This document shows, piece by piece, positions 44,774 to 54,041 of a stretch of DNA of 64,000 nucleotides (positions are counted from its first letter, which is position 1; every line of letters starts with the position of its first letter). The DNA is from JANSWY01 sp965228955. GTDB lineage: Bacteria; Bacteroidota; Bacteroidia; Cytophagales; Cyclobacteriaceae. A model generated the notes under the pieces. The model made no database searches. It was not told where the DNA came from and saw only the letters and a list, made by a program, of their open reading frames with translations. Made by a program: the position numbers and the translations under genes. The DNA lies in contig OZ245848.1 in assembly GCA_965228955.1 (NCBI GenBank), positions 186,001-250,000 on the forward strand, given 5' to 3'.

Positions 44774-45427
44774 TTATTGGGCAATATAAGCCACATTCCT
44801 TTCAGTAGGTTTACTAGGACAAATAGTGGTGCCTGGATCTTCACTGCTCATAGGTCCATCCTCTTCTTCTTCTAACTCTAATGTGATGTACCCATAAGGA
44901 ATTTGATCGATAGTATTGACGATACCATCTGCATTACTGTCAGCATAATGGATTCCGCCTACCGTGGCACCTTCCTGGTAGTCACTACCATAAGAGCTTT
45001 GCGCCTGTACATTCCAACCGTCAAGAGTACTTTGACAGAAAAATACACCGGCTATCATATAGCCATTCTTAATATTGGTTTTACCATCATTCTCAACTGT
45101 AATTATAAAGTCTGGAGTGTTCTCGTCATATATACCATCTAAATCAGAGTCAATAGGTCTTGGGATCATTACTGTTGCTATGCCATTTTCATTAGTTGAT
45201 ACAGTATGTTCAGGTGCTCCTGCATCAAATGTAGACCTATCCAGGTACAAGTTAATTTCTGCACCCGCAACAGTTTCAAGTGGATTGCTTTCGCCTGTCC
45301 ATGAGTCTGCATCATATACCGAAATATAGACAGTTTCTAACAGGCTGTTTTGATCTTCGTTTGCCTCACAAGAAATTGTGAACCAAACAAGCACAATCAA
45401 GAATGCGGAATTGAGTGATTTTTTCAT
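44774..45427 (-). CDS. Lipoprotein with Ca-binding-like DxDxDG motifs
   Basis: 217 residues from the ATG at 45427; the frame extends to 45451 but the later start gives a clean lipobox (WFTISC, Cys20). Two dockerin- or EF-hand-like loops are seen, SDLDGIYDENTPDF and DSNADGIVNTIDQIP. The N-terminal part looks like a beta-sandwich with a carboxypeptidase-regulatory-like layout. Envelope-anchored, function unknown. Confidence 0.7.
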   Translation of the reverse strand: MKKSLNSAFLIVLVWFTISCEANEDQNSLLETVYISVYDADSWTGESNPLETVAGAEINLYLDRSTFDAGAPEHTVSTNENGIATVMIPRPIDSDLDGIYDENTPDFIITVENDGKTNIKNGYMIAGVFFCQSTLDGWNVQAQSSYGSDYQEGATVGGIHYADSNADGIVNTIDQIPYGYITLELEEEEDGPMSSEDPGTTICPSKPTERNVAYIAQ

Positions 45428-45613
45428 CAGGCGAAAGTTTAGATACAGCAATGGATGTGTTCTTTAAGCATTCGGAAATGCTCTTCAAATCCTATTGTCG
45501 CTTTAGTTCTTTATCTAAAATAGAGTTTCTAGTGGATATTGTCAAGTGTAAAACCGACCTGATCATTCCACAACTGTTGCCTTGGATCCTTAAAAATCAA
45601 GCTCTGATGCATC

Positions 45614-47281
45614 CTACTGTTTCAACTGCTCATCCAAACCAGTCATTTGCCATTTCATCAAAGACATTGGAATATTCCCAATACTATTCATCTCATCAAA
45701 GAATTCTTTCAACACAAATGGCTCATTGTTCAACTCCTTGATTCTGGCGTAATCAGCCATTGCATCTTCCATTAAATATTTTCCGGTTATATAACTCGTG
45801 CCATACCCTGGCTGACGCAAATACAAGTGTTGCTCGAATATCAAAAGTTCTTTTTCGGTTTTCATCCAGCCACGTGGTGTATATTCACTGTGAATACCTC
45901 CAGCTTCTTCCATGGTCATTTCATTAGCATGCGCATATAATGAACCTAAACCTCTGGCTGCTCGCTGCGCTATCATGATATACACAATCTCCCTGGCTCT
46001 CGGGCTGTCTTCATACAAACCAGCTTGCATAAACATTTCTTCTACAGCAGTAGCAGTTCCTTCATTTCTGGAATCGAAGATGTTGTATAATAATGGACCT
46101 TTTCTTATCTCGCTTTTGTTGGGTTCGTTATCCATACGAGCCAATTCAAACCAGTGATAAAAATGTGAGTACAAAGGTCTCGGATCGTAGTGCATGCCGA
46201 TGTAGAAAAAGTTTCTCTTCTCCTTTGGTATGTATGAACCCAGATGCTCTCTTAGCGCAGGATCAAAATAGGGTTTGACAGTTACGACTTCCTCCTTGTC
46301 TAAAAATTTAATCAAGCTTTTTGCACCCTCATCGGCCATTTTATCAAAGGCTTCTGGAGAATCTGCATCTACCAGCTCAGGTAAATCTCTATTTCGGTGC
46401 TCTTCCAGTTTTAGTGACGACCAGGCCCTGGCAAGTTCTCGTTTTAGTATCATCACCTCATCCTCCCAAGTCAATGGGACCAAATGAACATTCTGCATAT
46501 ACCAGGTGTAATTTTCCTTACCAATACCAGAAGGTCCTGTTTTTGATTTAGATTCAGTTTGTAACCAGGACGCTAAATCTTTGGTGGAATCAATTGCATC
46601 ATCAATCACTTTTATCAATTCCTCATCATTCTGAACTCCTTCTGCATTTTTTAGGTCTTCCAATACGGTAGCTTGGGTTTCAATATCTCTTATCCCTGCT
46701 ATCCATAAATCTCTTGCATTCCCGGTAAGGTTTTTCTTTGCTTGAGAGTTGAGAGGAGCAATCACTTTTAAGTCAGAAATTAACCTTTTTCTTTCTTCGT
46801 CTGTAAGAGGGAAGGAGTATGTCCAGAGTTCCGTGGTTCCATGATGAGTGGGCCCTTCATGAGCAGGGACGTCACTTCTGTATGTCCAGACCGATTTATA
46901 ATATGCGGGATCACGTACCCATGGTTTTAAAATGCGATGATTGAAATCATAACCATTCATTTCTGCCCAGACAATCATCCAATCCACCTTATTTTCAATC
47001 GACCAATTTGAGGTATCAATAGATTGTAGACTAGTTTGTAATTCCCTGAATCGTGGCATGCGATTTTCAAAAGATTCCGCTGTGTAGTCAGGGGCACCAT
47101 CCAGAAGAGGTGGATTTTCAAAAGATCTCCATTCATTGAATAAAGAGACTAGATCTTTGTAATTGTTGGACGTGTAATTTACTGTTTTTACAGAGGTTGT
47201 TCCTGAGTTTTCTTTCTGACTTGTCTGGCAGCTAAAAAGTAGAATCAATAAAATTGGAAGGATGAATGAAGTTGTTTTCAT
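45614..47281 (-). CDS. DUF885-family lipoprotein
   Basis: 555 residues, lipobox (LLFSC, Cys18). The mainly helical protein carries DUF885 features: YIPKEKRNFFYIGMHYDPRP, EGTATAVEEMFMQAGLYED, AARGLGSLYAHANEMTMEEA and RQPGYGTSYITGKYLM. DUF885 proteins resemble zinc-dependent carboxypeptidases; the usual EGWA motif is EGTA here, so activity is uncertain. Located in the envelope. It is a single gene unit. Confidence 0.82.
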   Translation of the reverse strand: MKTTSFILPILLILLFSCQTSQKENSGTTSVKTVNYTSNNYKDLVSLFNEWRSFENPPLLDGAPDYTAESFENRMPRFRELQTSLQSIDTSNWSIENKVDWMIVWAEMNGYDFNHRILKPWVRDPAYYKSVWTYRSDVPAHEGPTHHGTTELWTYSFPLTDEERKRLISDLKVIAPLNSQAKKNLTGNARDLWIAGIRDIETQATVLEDLKNAEGVQNDEELIKVIDDAIDSTKDLASWLQTESKSKTGPSGIGKENYTWYMQNVHLVPLTWEDEVMILKRELARAWSSLKLEEHRNRDLPELVDADSPEAFDKMADEGAKSLIKFLDKEEVVTVKPYFDPALREHLGSYIPKEKRNFFYIGMHYDPRPLYSHFYHWFELARMDNEPNKSEIRKGPLLYNIFDSRNEGTATAVEEMFMQAGLYEDSPRAREIVYIMIAQRAARGLGSLYAHANEMTMEEAGGIHSEYTPRGWMKTEKELLIFEQHLYLRQPGYGTSYITGKYLMEDAMADYARIKELNNEPFVLKEFFDEMNSIGNIPMSLMKWQMTGLDEQLKQ

Positions 47282-47366
47282 ATAGGTTATAAGTGCTTAT
47301 TTTTAAGTTTAGCAATATAACCTATATAAATACAAAACGGTTTAAGCAGCCTACTAGACCAAGTGA

Positions 47367-47388
47367 AGCACTTGTTATTTCAAGTGCT
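47367..47388 (-). terminator. Hairpin at the end of the DUF4287/DUF5655 gene
   Basis: Perfect 8-bp stem AGCACTTG/CAAGTGCT with a 6-base loop, overlapping the stop codon at 47387. A T-run is lacking on the minus strand, so terminator function is weak. Confidence 0.35.
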
Positions 47389-47929
47389 AAACTGATTTTT
47401 CATAAGCTTCAGTGATCCATGCAATTAATTCTTCGTCAATTTGAGCATCAGATGTAATGCAAACTCTATGGGTACACATTGTTCCGAAAGGTCCGGAATT
47501 TTCTAGTCTGTCAGTGGTTGGTTTATCCTTAAGTTTAAATCCCAAATCAATTCTTGATTTGGTAGCAGGCTTAATTAAAAGGAACTGCCGTTTTCGAATA
47601 ATACTTACACTTCCTTTTTTCGGTGTTACGGTAACATCAGATCCTAATGTATTTACAAATGCTATTAACTTGTCATATATCGGGATTAGACCTTCCTTAC
47701 CCTTGTACTGACTGGTAACTAAATCATTTGTGGAATTATTTTCTTCTTTCGAAAGGGTGACAATTGTATTTGCAAAACCATGGGTAACACCATGTTCAGT
47801 TTTAAGATATTTGACTCCTTCAGAATGTTTCGTGAAGGCCTTTTCATTTAGTATTACTTTCCATTCATCAAGAGACTTGCCTGTTTTTTCAGGCATGTTG
47901 TCAATCATTGTTTGTAAGGCTTTATCCAT
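47387..47929 (-). CDS. DUF4287 plus DUF5655 domain protein
   Basis: 180 residues from MDKALQTMIDNMPEKTGKSL; the frame continues to 47965 but this start fits the family. Residues 1-65 are DUF4287 (TGKSLDEWKVILNE, KYLKTEHGVTHGFANTIV). Residues 75-180 are DUF5655 (YDKLIAFVNTLGSDVTVTPK, VSIIRKRQFLLIKPATKSR). Cytoplasmic, function unknown; such proteins are common single-gene units in Bacteroidota. Confidence 0.88.
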   Translation of the reverse strand: MDKALQTMIDNMPEKTGKSLDEWKVILNEKAFTKHSEGVKYLKTEHGVTHGFANTIVTLSKEENNSTNDLVTSQYKGKEGLIPIYDKLIAFVNTLGSDVTVTPKKGSVSIIRKRQFLLIKPATKSRIDLGFKLKDKPTTDRLENSGPFGTMCTHRVCITSDAQIDEELIAWITEAYEKSV

Positions 47930-47988
47930 CTTTGTTAATAGTGATAATTTCTTCAATTTAATCATTTAAACAGGAAGTGGAACGAGAA

Positions 47989-48984
47989 TTACTTCAACCT
48001 TTCATCCAAAAACATAAGTGACCGCTCCCTCGATAAATCTGAAGCCTCTTTGTCAACACCATCATCTTTACTGTCGTAGCTGTGTGCAGCTCCTTCGTAC
48101 AAATAACTTTGAACACTTACAGTCAAACTCTGTGATTCAAGGTGATCAACAAAGCAAAGTGTATTGTCAGTCAATCCATCATTTTCAGCAATATGAATCA
48201 TGATGTCACAATAGGGTCTGTATATCGAGGTGCCTGAGCACGGGTTACCATAATAGCTATTGTGAAATGAGCCAGGATAATACATGATTGCCGCTGCAAA
48301 CCCACCCTCTTCAGGAATGGTTGCAGGAGCTTCAACTTCTGAAGAATACACTGTTCCATCATAAGACTGAGTCCATTCCCAATCTGCAGGGACAGCCGAT
48401 TGATCAAAAACTGTGCTTTGGACCGCTGTGCCTCCATGAGAGAATCCTACAATACCAATTGCATCCGGATCTACTATTGGCGTGCCATCATCCCACACTA
48501 ATTTCCGAAGAGTATTCAGAGTCGCATATGCATCATGGTTTCTCACGAATGATGCACTTATTTTGAATTGCAGAGGCGGATCTTTCCATTCTCCGGCATT
48601 CTCAACAGTTCCTCTTGGGTAATAGCTTCCTGGAAAGGCTGAGACATAACCATTTTCATTGAGGAACTCCTTCCAGTCTTCATTTTGGCTGGATAGCTCC
48701 CAGAAGTTAATGCTATCATCAATTCCATCGTTATCTGTGTCTTCGTCATCCCAATTGCCACCAGAACCATGCATAACTACTACAGCAGGCATACTTTCAC
48801 CATAATTGGGGAGACTAATCGGGATTTGGATTTCAACACCCATTGAGGTTACGGTCAGAATCGTGTCTCTGACGGATGTTGGAATTGTTATTGAGTTGGT
48901 AGATTGTGTCGTACTAATTTCATCTTTTTTAGAACAGCTGGCCATTATCGACAAAGCGATAAAAGAGCAAAGAATTCTTTTCAT
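47989..48984 (-). CDS. Dienelactone hydrolase-like lipoprotein
   Basis: 331 residues from the ATG at 48984, giving a lipobox (SIMASC). The hydrolase domain shows MPAVVVMHGSGGNWDDED, a Ca-site-like DNDGIDD stretch, the nucleophile elbow GFSHGGTAV and a late His in EGAAHSYDSKDDG. Probably acts on an ester or lactone in the periplasm. Neighbouring amidohydrolase and DUF5655 genes lie on the same strand with gaps of 59 to 89 bases, so an operon is uncertain. Confidence 0.85.
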   Translation of the reverse strand: MKRILCSFIALSIMASCSKKDEISTTQSTNSITIPTSVRDTILTVTSMGVEIQIPISLPNYGESMPAVVVMHGSGGNWDDEDTDNDGIDDSINFWELSSQNEDWKEFLNENGYVSAFPGSYYPRGTVENAGEWKDPPLQFKISASFVRNHDAYATLNTLRKLVWDDGTPIVDPDAIGIVGFSHGGTAVQSTVFDQSAVPADWEWTQSYDGTVYSSEVEAPATIPEEGGFAAAIMYYPGSFHNSYYGNPCSGTSIYRPYCDIMIHIAENDGLTDNTLCFVDHLESQSLTVSVQSYLYEGAAHSYDSKDDGVDKEASDLSRERSLMFLDERLK

Positions 48985-49073
48985 TATTAATACGAGTTTG
49001 GACATTTCACGGATTGATGGAGGTTTTGTTTCATTTCGTAACTCAAACTTAGAATACCCCTGATTAGAGGTGT

Positions 49074-50420
49074 TTATTTCTTGATGCGATCTTGAACTAT
49101 TCCTCTCTTGATAACCGAATGAATGGCCATAGTATTCTTTATCTCTTCCAATGGATTTTTATCGAGTAATATCATGTTCGCAATCTTTCCCTTTTCAATA
49201 GATCCCAAACTATCCTGAGCTCTCATCATTCTTGCAGCGTTTAGGGTACCCATTTTGATGATTTCCAACTGATCCATTCCTCCCATTTCAAACAACTGCA
49301 TCTCTTCATGTAAACTGTATCCTGGCAAAACAAAAGGGCCTGTATCTGTTCCTAATGCAAAATTTATTCCGTTTGAACTTAGCTCTTTGATGTCATCCAC
49401 TTGAAAAGAGGCAATATCTCTCAGCTCAATTTCTTCTTTTTGTAAAAAGCCTTTCCAAAAATTGATGTTATCCATTGAGCGAGCGATATAACCAGAATCT
49501 CCTGCTAAAGACAAATCTTCTTCACTGAAGACATTCTCCCTTCTTATTGCTTCTATCCACTCTGGAAACAATGGATAGAGAAATCCCTTATCAATCATGA
49601 GTGTGGTAATGAATGATGGATTAATATCGTATATCTTTTTTAAGAGAACAGAGTCTTTTTCAAAATCGATATCTATACCTGTCCAATGAACCATGTTTTG
49701 GATACCGGCATCCAGTGCCATATTTAATTCAAGATTATCACTTACATGCGCGAAAACATATGTGTTGTTTTTGGATGCCTCTTGCTGAACTTTATTGACA
49801 AATGATTGTGGAATCCGTTCAACCCAAGGTGGATTAGGGCCCTCTTCAATTGTGAGCTTAATTCCGACAATTGGATACTGGGTAACTTCTTTTACTAATC
49901 TTTCTATTTGTATAGTGTCTTTAAGTAAGAAGACTGTTTCTCCATCTATCCAATTTCCCTTATAAGTCTTTACAGGATGTCTCCCCTCCATAGTAAAATG
50001 CTGACTTGTATGGAACACTATAGGGGCCGGAAGAGTATCTTGATTACCCTGGGCTCGCATGCTAGCGTAATATTCGTTTGTACATTTGCTTCCTCCAGTA
50101 ATGAAAATTGAGGTTACCCCGTAATGAACGAATTGGGGGAATTGTTTTTCAAAGTCGCTAATATGAACATGGCAATCAAATAGTCCAGGGATAAGGAATT
50201 TCCCGGTTCCATCAATTGTATTCTCAGTGCTGTTGGTAGCAATTGAATCAATAGAAACAATTTTGCCTGCTTTAATCCCAACGGAGATGTTTTGTCTTAT
50301 GGGTACTCCGGTCCCATCGATAAGGCTTACATTATTAATTACCATGTCAAGTTTAGCAGAATTATCCTGGTTGCAGGATATCAAACTTAAGGCAAGAATT
50401 AGAATAGTTAAGTGTCTCAT
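49074..50420 (-). CDS. Amidohydrolase-family lipoprotein
   Basis: 448 residues from the ATG at 50420, lipobox LSLISC. The metal-dependent hydrolase core is present: GTGKFLIPGLFDCHVHISD (HxH), histidines in YVFAHVSDN and MVHWTGID, and the Asp in FALGTDTGPFVLPG, then the end GSIEKGKIANMILLDKNPLE. Members hydrolyse amide bonds or cyclic amides (imidazolonepropionase- or prolidase-like). Substrate unknown. The promoter region upstream contains the second 21-bp repeat array. Confidence 0.88.
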   Translation of the reverse strand: MRHLTILILALSLISCNQDNSAKLDMVINNVSLIDGTGVPIRQNISVGIKAGKIVSIDSIATNSTENTIDGTGKFLIPGLFDCHVHISDFEKQFPQFVHYGVTSIFITGGSKCTNEYYASMRAQGNQDTLPAPIVFHTSQHFTMEGRHPVKTYKGNWIDGETVFLLKDTIQIERLVKEVTQYPIVGIKLTIEEGPNPPWVERIPQSFVNKVQQEASKNNTYVFAHVSDNLELNMALDAGIQNMVHWTGIDIDFEKDSVLLKKIYDINPSFITTLMIDKGFLYPLFPEWIEAIRRENVFSEEDLSLAGDSGYIARSMDNINFWKGFLQKEEIELRDIASFQVDDIKELSSNGINFALGTDTGPFVLPGYSLHEEMQLFEMGGMDQLEIIKMGTLNAARMMRAQDSLGSIEKGKIANMILLDKNPLEEIKNTMAIHSVIKRGIVQDRIKK

Positions 50421-50510
50421 GATCAAGATTGAATGAGGTGAAAACAATCCGTTATGAGTAATAAGATACCAATATATTCTCTATATGTAAGCAAAATCAT
50501 GAATTTGTAA

Positions 50511-50667
50511 CACAAACCCCTCGATGCACTGCAAAGACCCCTCGATGCACTGCAAAGACCCCTCGATGCACTGCAAAGATCCCTCGATGCGTTGCAAAGA
50601 CCCCTTGATGCGTTGCAAGGACCTCTCGATGCATTGCAAAGACCGCTCGACACACAACATAATTAGT
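50511..50667. repeat. Array of about seven 21-bp repeats (array 2)
   Basis: Units start CTCGATGCACTGCAAAGACC and recur at 21-base steps from 50520 to 50646; the last (CTCGACACACAACATAAT) is diverged. The reverse complement of a unit matches a unit of array 1 at 20 of 21 bases (units around GCATCGAGGGGTCT). On the plus strand the units read LDALQRP six times and end LDTQHN then a stop; a stop also lies just before, and there is no ATG in that frame. The rest of the gap 50421-50840 is AT-rich, without genes. Confidence 0.92.
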
Positions 50668-50840
50668 TTCAGGGAAATAAGAGATTGCATTTGGATGAGT
50701 TACTGGGGGACTTAAGAAGGTGTTATCATTTAAATTAATTTATGAAAAATATAATTTAATTAAATATTTATTTATGTGTTAATTCTCGGCTTTTAAATCT
50801 CCAGGGACGTACTTTGTAGCATAAGCTAAATTCAAATGTT

Positions 50841-51380
50841 ATGAAGAAGTACATCACTCTAATTGTTCTGGTTCTTTTCAGTATGTCTGGTTATGCTCAA
50901 TACGATGAGGCAATTGAGGATGATTTTGATTTGCTAACAGAGGAGTGGCTGGAGAGGTCTTCTGATTTGAGTGGATATACTGGTATTAGTTCTTATTGCC
51001 GAAGCGCAGAATTTAGGAAAAGTGTAAATGATTTGATAATTGAAGTCCATCATTATGACTCATTGATACTTGATAAAATGAATGATCCTGTAGCTTCATT
51101 ATCCATGGATTTTAAAGAGCAGGCGAAGACTTATAAAGATATCTTTAAGCTGGAATCTGAGTATAGTACAAAGAACTTCATTCAGCATATGAAAGAAACC
51201 TGTGAGTTCAGGAGAGAAATAGAGAGAGATAAAAAAAGATTGCAAGGCGGAGTAGGTACAGATTCTTATGATGCTCAGATACTAGTGCTGGAAACCGAAA
51301 CTCAGCGATACCTTAAGCACATTGATAAACTCGTGTCCAAGGTTGACGATCACTTGCACTTTCTATATTTGGTGGAATGA
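50841..51380 (+). CDS. Secreted protein of unknown function
   Basis: 179 residues, signal peptide ending MSGYAQ. The mature part is helical and charged, with two Cys (SSYCRSAEF, KETCEFRRE) that could pair. A coiled coil is likely near 120-170. No family recognised. Preceded by an AT-rich leader and a TACTTTG element about 40 bases before the start that may be a promoter. Confidence 0.7.
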   Translation: MKKYITLIVLVLFSMSGYAQYDEAIEDDFDLLTEEWLERSSDLSGYTGISSYCRSAEFRKSVNDLIIEVHHYDSLILDKMNDPVASLSMDFKEQAKTYKDIFKLESEYSTKNFIQHMKETCEFRREIERDKKRLQGGVGTDSYDAQILVLETETQRYLKHIDKLVSKVDDHLHFLYLVE

Positions 51381-51411
51381 TTGAAGTGCGGGAATTTGTC
51401 CAAATTTTGAT

Positions 51412-52566
51412 CTATAGTCCATTAAGAAAACCAACTAGATCATCCATATACAATTCAGGGTTTAGTCTTGGGGAAGAATGATTGCCATCAGTTATTACAA
51501 ACAATTCACTTTGAACATTAGCAGCTTGCGCAGTTTCATAAATTACTTGAGATCCGCACTGGTATGCACCTCCATCTGTAGATACGCAACCTATTGAGAT
51601 TTCTATATCATCTTCACCATGTACAGCAAAGACTGGAGGTTCTCCCTGATCAATAACAGTAGGAGGGTTGACTAGATCATATACTGCTCCTGATGAAGAA
51701 AAAATTCCTGCAATGGAGCTGGAATAATCCTGATTACCTTGTTCGCCCTCAAGCCCACCTTCCGCGTCTACGATTGGGTGCAAACTTGATGGAATCTCGT
51801 CTAAAGTCACATAGGCAGCATATAAACTAATAATTGCCCCCGACCCGTGACCTCCATGGAAAATACGACTATCATCTATTCGAAGATCATTTTGTTGGCT
51901 CCTGAAATATCGTACTGCAGCTTTAATGTCCTGTTGATTCCTCAATACCATCTCAAAAAAGGAGTCACTACCTGATCTGTATTGACCTACACCTACCACA
52001 AACCCATTTTCTACTAATGAAATAGCCATGGATTCAATTGAACTCAAACTGTTTGGATCACCTACACCACCTCCTACAAAGAGTACAATTGCCGGTCTGG
52101 AACATCTAATATCATTAGCAGGTTGGTATATGTCCATTAAATGTGCACTGGCATTAATTCCATATTGAATGTTTTCGGTTTTGGTATAAGTCTCGAATGT
52201 TTCCTGGTTGTTTTCTGTACAGTTTACTGTGACTTCTTTCGTTGCTGAATCCTCATTAGTTCCATTGGATGCCGTTAGCGTTATACTAAATGTGCCAGCC
52301 TGGCTGAATGAGGCAGTAGGATTTTGCAAAGAGGAAGTTGTGGGTTCACCACCCTCAAATGTCCATGCCCAGGATGTTGGGTCACCGGTAGAGACATCTG
52401 TGAATTGAATTGATTCACCAATGTTGATTGATGAAACGCTTAAACTGAAATCAGCTTCTACTTCTGGTGGGGTTTCTCCATCTGAGTCATCAGAACAGCC
52501 TCCGATGAATATGATTGAAAAGATATACAGGAAAATAGTAATCTGATGCAGTATGGACTTTATCAT
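51412..52566 (-). CDS. PKD-domain plus alpha/beta hydrolase lipoprotein
   Basis: 384 residues, lipobox (FIGGC, Cys24). Residues 38-115 form a PKD domain (VSSINIGESIQFTDVSTGDP, TSWAWTFEGGEP, ITLTASNGTNEDSATKEVTV). The rest is a carboxylesterase-type fold with IVLFVGGGVGDP (oxyanion hole), the nucleophile elbow HGGHGSGA and an Asp/His end (HGEDDIEI, TDGNHSSPRL). The Ser in GHGSGA fits a GxGxG-like elbow less well than usual, so catalysis is not certain. The PKD domain may bind polymer or cell surface. Confidence 0.8.
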   Translation of the reverse strand: MIKSILHQITIFLYIFSIIFIGGCSDDSDGETPPEVEADFSLSVSSINIGESIQFTDVSTGDPTSWAWTFEGGEPTTSSLQNPTASFSQAGTFSITLTASNGTNEDSATKEVTVNCTENNQETFETYTKTENIQYGINASAHLMDIYQPANDIRCSRPAIVLFVGGGVGDPNSLSSIESMAISLVENGFVVGVGQYRSGSDSFFEMVLRNQQDIKAAVRYFRSQQNDLRIDDSRIFHGGHGSGAIISLYAAYVTLDEIPSSLHPIVDAEGGLEGEQGNQDYSSSIAGIFSSSGAVYDLVNPPTVIDQGEPPVFAVHGEDDIEISIGCVSTDGGAYQCGSQVIYETAQAANVQSELFVITDGNHSSPRLNPELYMDDLVGFLNGL

Positions 52567-52645
52567 GATTGGTTATTTAATTGGTGGACATAAGTGGCCT
52601 TGATTCCCATGAGGCACTACTAATGTACATTTTTTTCCTGAGTTA

Positions 52646-52712
52646 TTGATTATCAGCTATTCACTTAGGCTGGTAATCAAAATAAGCAGATGTAGCGTAA
52701 TGCTATATCTGC
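52646..52712 (-). terminator. Two tandem hairpins; terminator of the lipoprotein gene at 52734
   Basis: On the minus strand the first stem reached after the stop codon is GCAGATATAGC/GCTACATCTGC (one mismatch, 52686-52712), followed by TTATTTT. The second, TTGATTACCAGC/GCTGATAATCAA (52646-52680), follows at once. Tandem placement after a stop codon fits termination. Confidence 0.65.
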
Positions 52713-52733
52713 CATTGGTTTCCTAATATTCAG

Positions 52734-53414
52734 TTAGTTCACTCTCACCAGAGGTATTTGCAATTGATGAGGACGATTTTCTACTTTATCGAATGGAGTG
52801 CCATCTACGTGTTTTGCTCCCATGAATAGAAGCCCATTCTTGAAGTAAATCAGGTCATAGTCTGATACGATTTGGTCTTTCTCAATATGAAACATAGGGA
52901 ACGCCTGACCCAGAATATCCTTTTTTACATTGTTTTCAAATGGTTCCATTCCTTGCGGAAGCCCTACATTTAGAATCTCAGCAGCTTGAGGGTTCAATGG
53001 TGTTACTGCAAAACCTTCATTCAGAACATAATCAATTTCCCAGGCACCTTTAGCAATTGGGTGTTCGTTACCCCATTTCAGATCTCCTTTAAATTCAAAC
53101 TCCAATAATGGCAGCTCTCCGTAATTGTCAGCATACATGGTAATAGTGCCAATAAAACTGTCTTTTGACAGGTAGTTGAAGTTTCTCTTGAGAAATGTTG
53201 GTTGGATGCTCCCAGATCCTGTTCTGTCTTCAGTAGGTCGCAGTTCTACAGACAGACTTGTCCACTGGCCAATCGCATATTCCTGTACTTCGGTGAGAGT
53301 AACTGGTTGTTGAATATTCTGAATAGCTTTTTCCCTTATTGATTTTTCTTTTTTCATACCACAGGCATTTAAAATGATGGCTAAAACCATCAGGATTGAA
53401 TAATAGATTTTCAT
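52734..53414 (-). CDS. Lipoprotein of unknown function divergent from HxlR
   Basis: 226 residues, lipobox (IILNAC, Cys18). The mature domain is beta-rich, with FIGTITMYADNYGELPLLEF and GDLKWGNEHPIAKGAWEIDY; an APCDD1-like layout is possible but not shown. Divergent from a HxlR regulator gene with AGTCAT palindromes in the shared 118-base promoter region, so it is probably the HxlR target. No partner gene follows it. Confidence 0.7.
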   Translation of the reverse strand: MKIYYSILMVLAIILNACGMKKEKSIREKAIQNIQQPVTLTEVQEYAIGQWTSLSVELRPTEDRTGSGSIQPTFLKRNFNYLSKDSFIGTITMYADNYGELPLLEFEFKGDLKWGNEHPIAKGAWEIDYVLNEGFAVTPLNPQAAEILNVGLPQGMEPFENNVKKDILGQAFPMFHIEKDQIVSDYDLIYFKNGLLFMGAKHVDGTPFDKVENRPHQLQIPLVRVN

Positions 53415-53460
53415 TTGATTTTTAAGTCAAAATTTCTAACCTTGTATGAATAAATCAAGT

Positions 53461-53497
53461 AGTCATAAAAAAATGCTAAAGTCATTATTTTATGACT
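53461..53497. promoter_or_regulatory. AGTCAT palindromes; candidate HxlR operator
   Basis: AGTCATTATTTTATGACT (53480-53497) is a palindrome of AGTCAT/ATGACT arms with a 6-base centre. A further AGTCATAAAA half lies at 53461-53470 and pairs perfectly with TTTTATGACT. The element sits between the HxlR gene and the divergent lipoprotein gene, 36-72 bases before the HxlR start. Confidence 0.6.
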
Positions 53498-53532
53498 AAT
53501 ATTGATAATCAATTAGTTAGGTGATTAAAAAA

Positions 53533-53853
53533 ATGGAAAAAATTCAAAATTCTGATTGTCCGGTGACCTATTGTATGAGTAAGATTGGTGGGAAATGGAA
53601 ACCCATACTAATTCATTTGATTAGAAAAGGAGCTAATCGGTTCAGTGTTTTGGAGAGAGGAATTGAAGGTATTACTAAGCAAATGTTAACCAAACAATTG
53701 CGAGAGCTGGAGGCAGATGGCATTCTGGAACGCAAGATATATCCGGTTATACCACCAAAAGTAGAGTACTTTTTTACTTCATATGGTGAAAGTTTGTTTC
53801 CAGTTATTGACTCAATGAGTGATTGGGGGTTGAAGCAGATTAACCCATCATAG
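53533..53853 (+). CDS. HxlR-family transcriptional regulator
   Basis: 106 residues from the ATG at 53533 (a GTG at 53521 is possible). HxlR signature: CPVTYCMSKIGGKWKPILIH, RFSVLERGIEGITKQMLTKQ, ELEADGILERKIYPVIPPKV, YFFTSYGESLFPVID. Cys residues in the first helix resemble those that sense redox or electrophiles in HypR/YodB-type members, so reactive-species sensing is possible. The likely target is the divergent lipoprotein gene. Confidence 0.92.
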   Translation: MEKIQNSDCPVTYCMSKIGGKWKPILIHLIRKGANRFSVLERGIEGITKQMLTKQLRELEADGILERKIYPVIPPKVEYFFTSYGESLFPVIDSMSDWGLKQINPS

Positions 53854-54041
53854 TTATCGAATTAGTTTGTTAAAGCTAAAAAGAGAAAATTTGGCCAATT
53901 CTCCTATCTACAGCATTTTTTGTATCCATTTGTTTAAATACCCATGTATTTTGATGAAATCATCATAAGAATTCAATTGGTTTTTCTAAAAAAAATATTT
54001 AGCTTCATCACTTCACATTTTAACCTAACTAAATAAATACC

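Noticed and set aside
50423..50715. Minus- and plus-strand frames across array 2 (GLCNASR and PSMHCKD repeats)
   Set aside because: Unit-to-unit changes are amino acid replacements in these frames, and upstream signals are missing.
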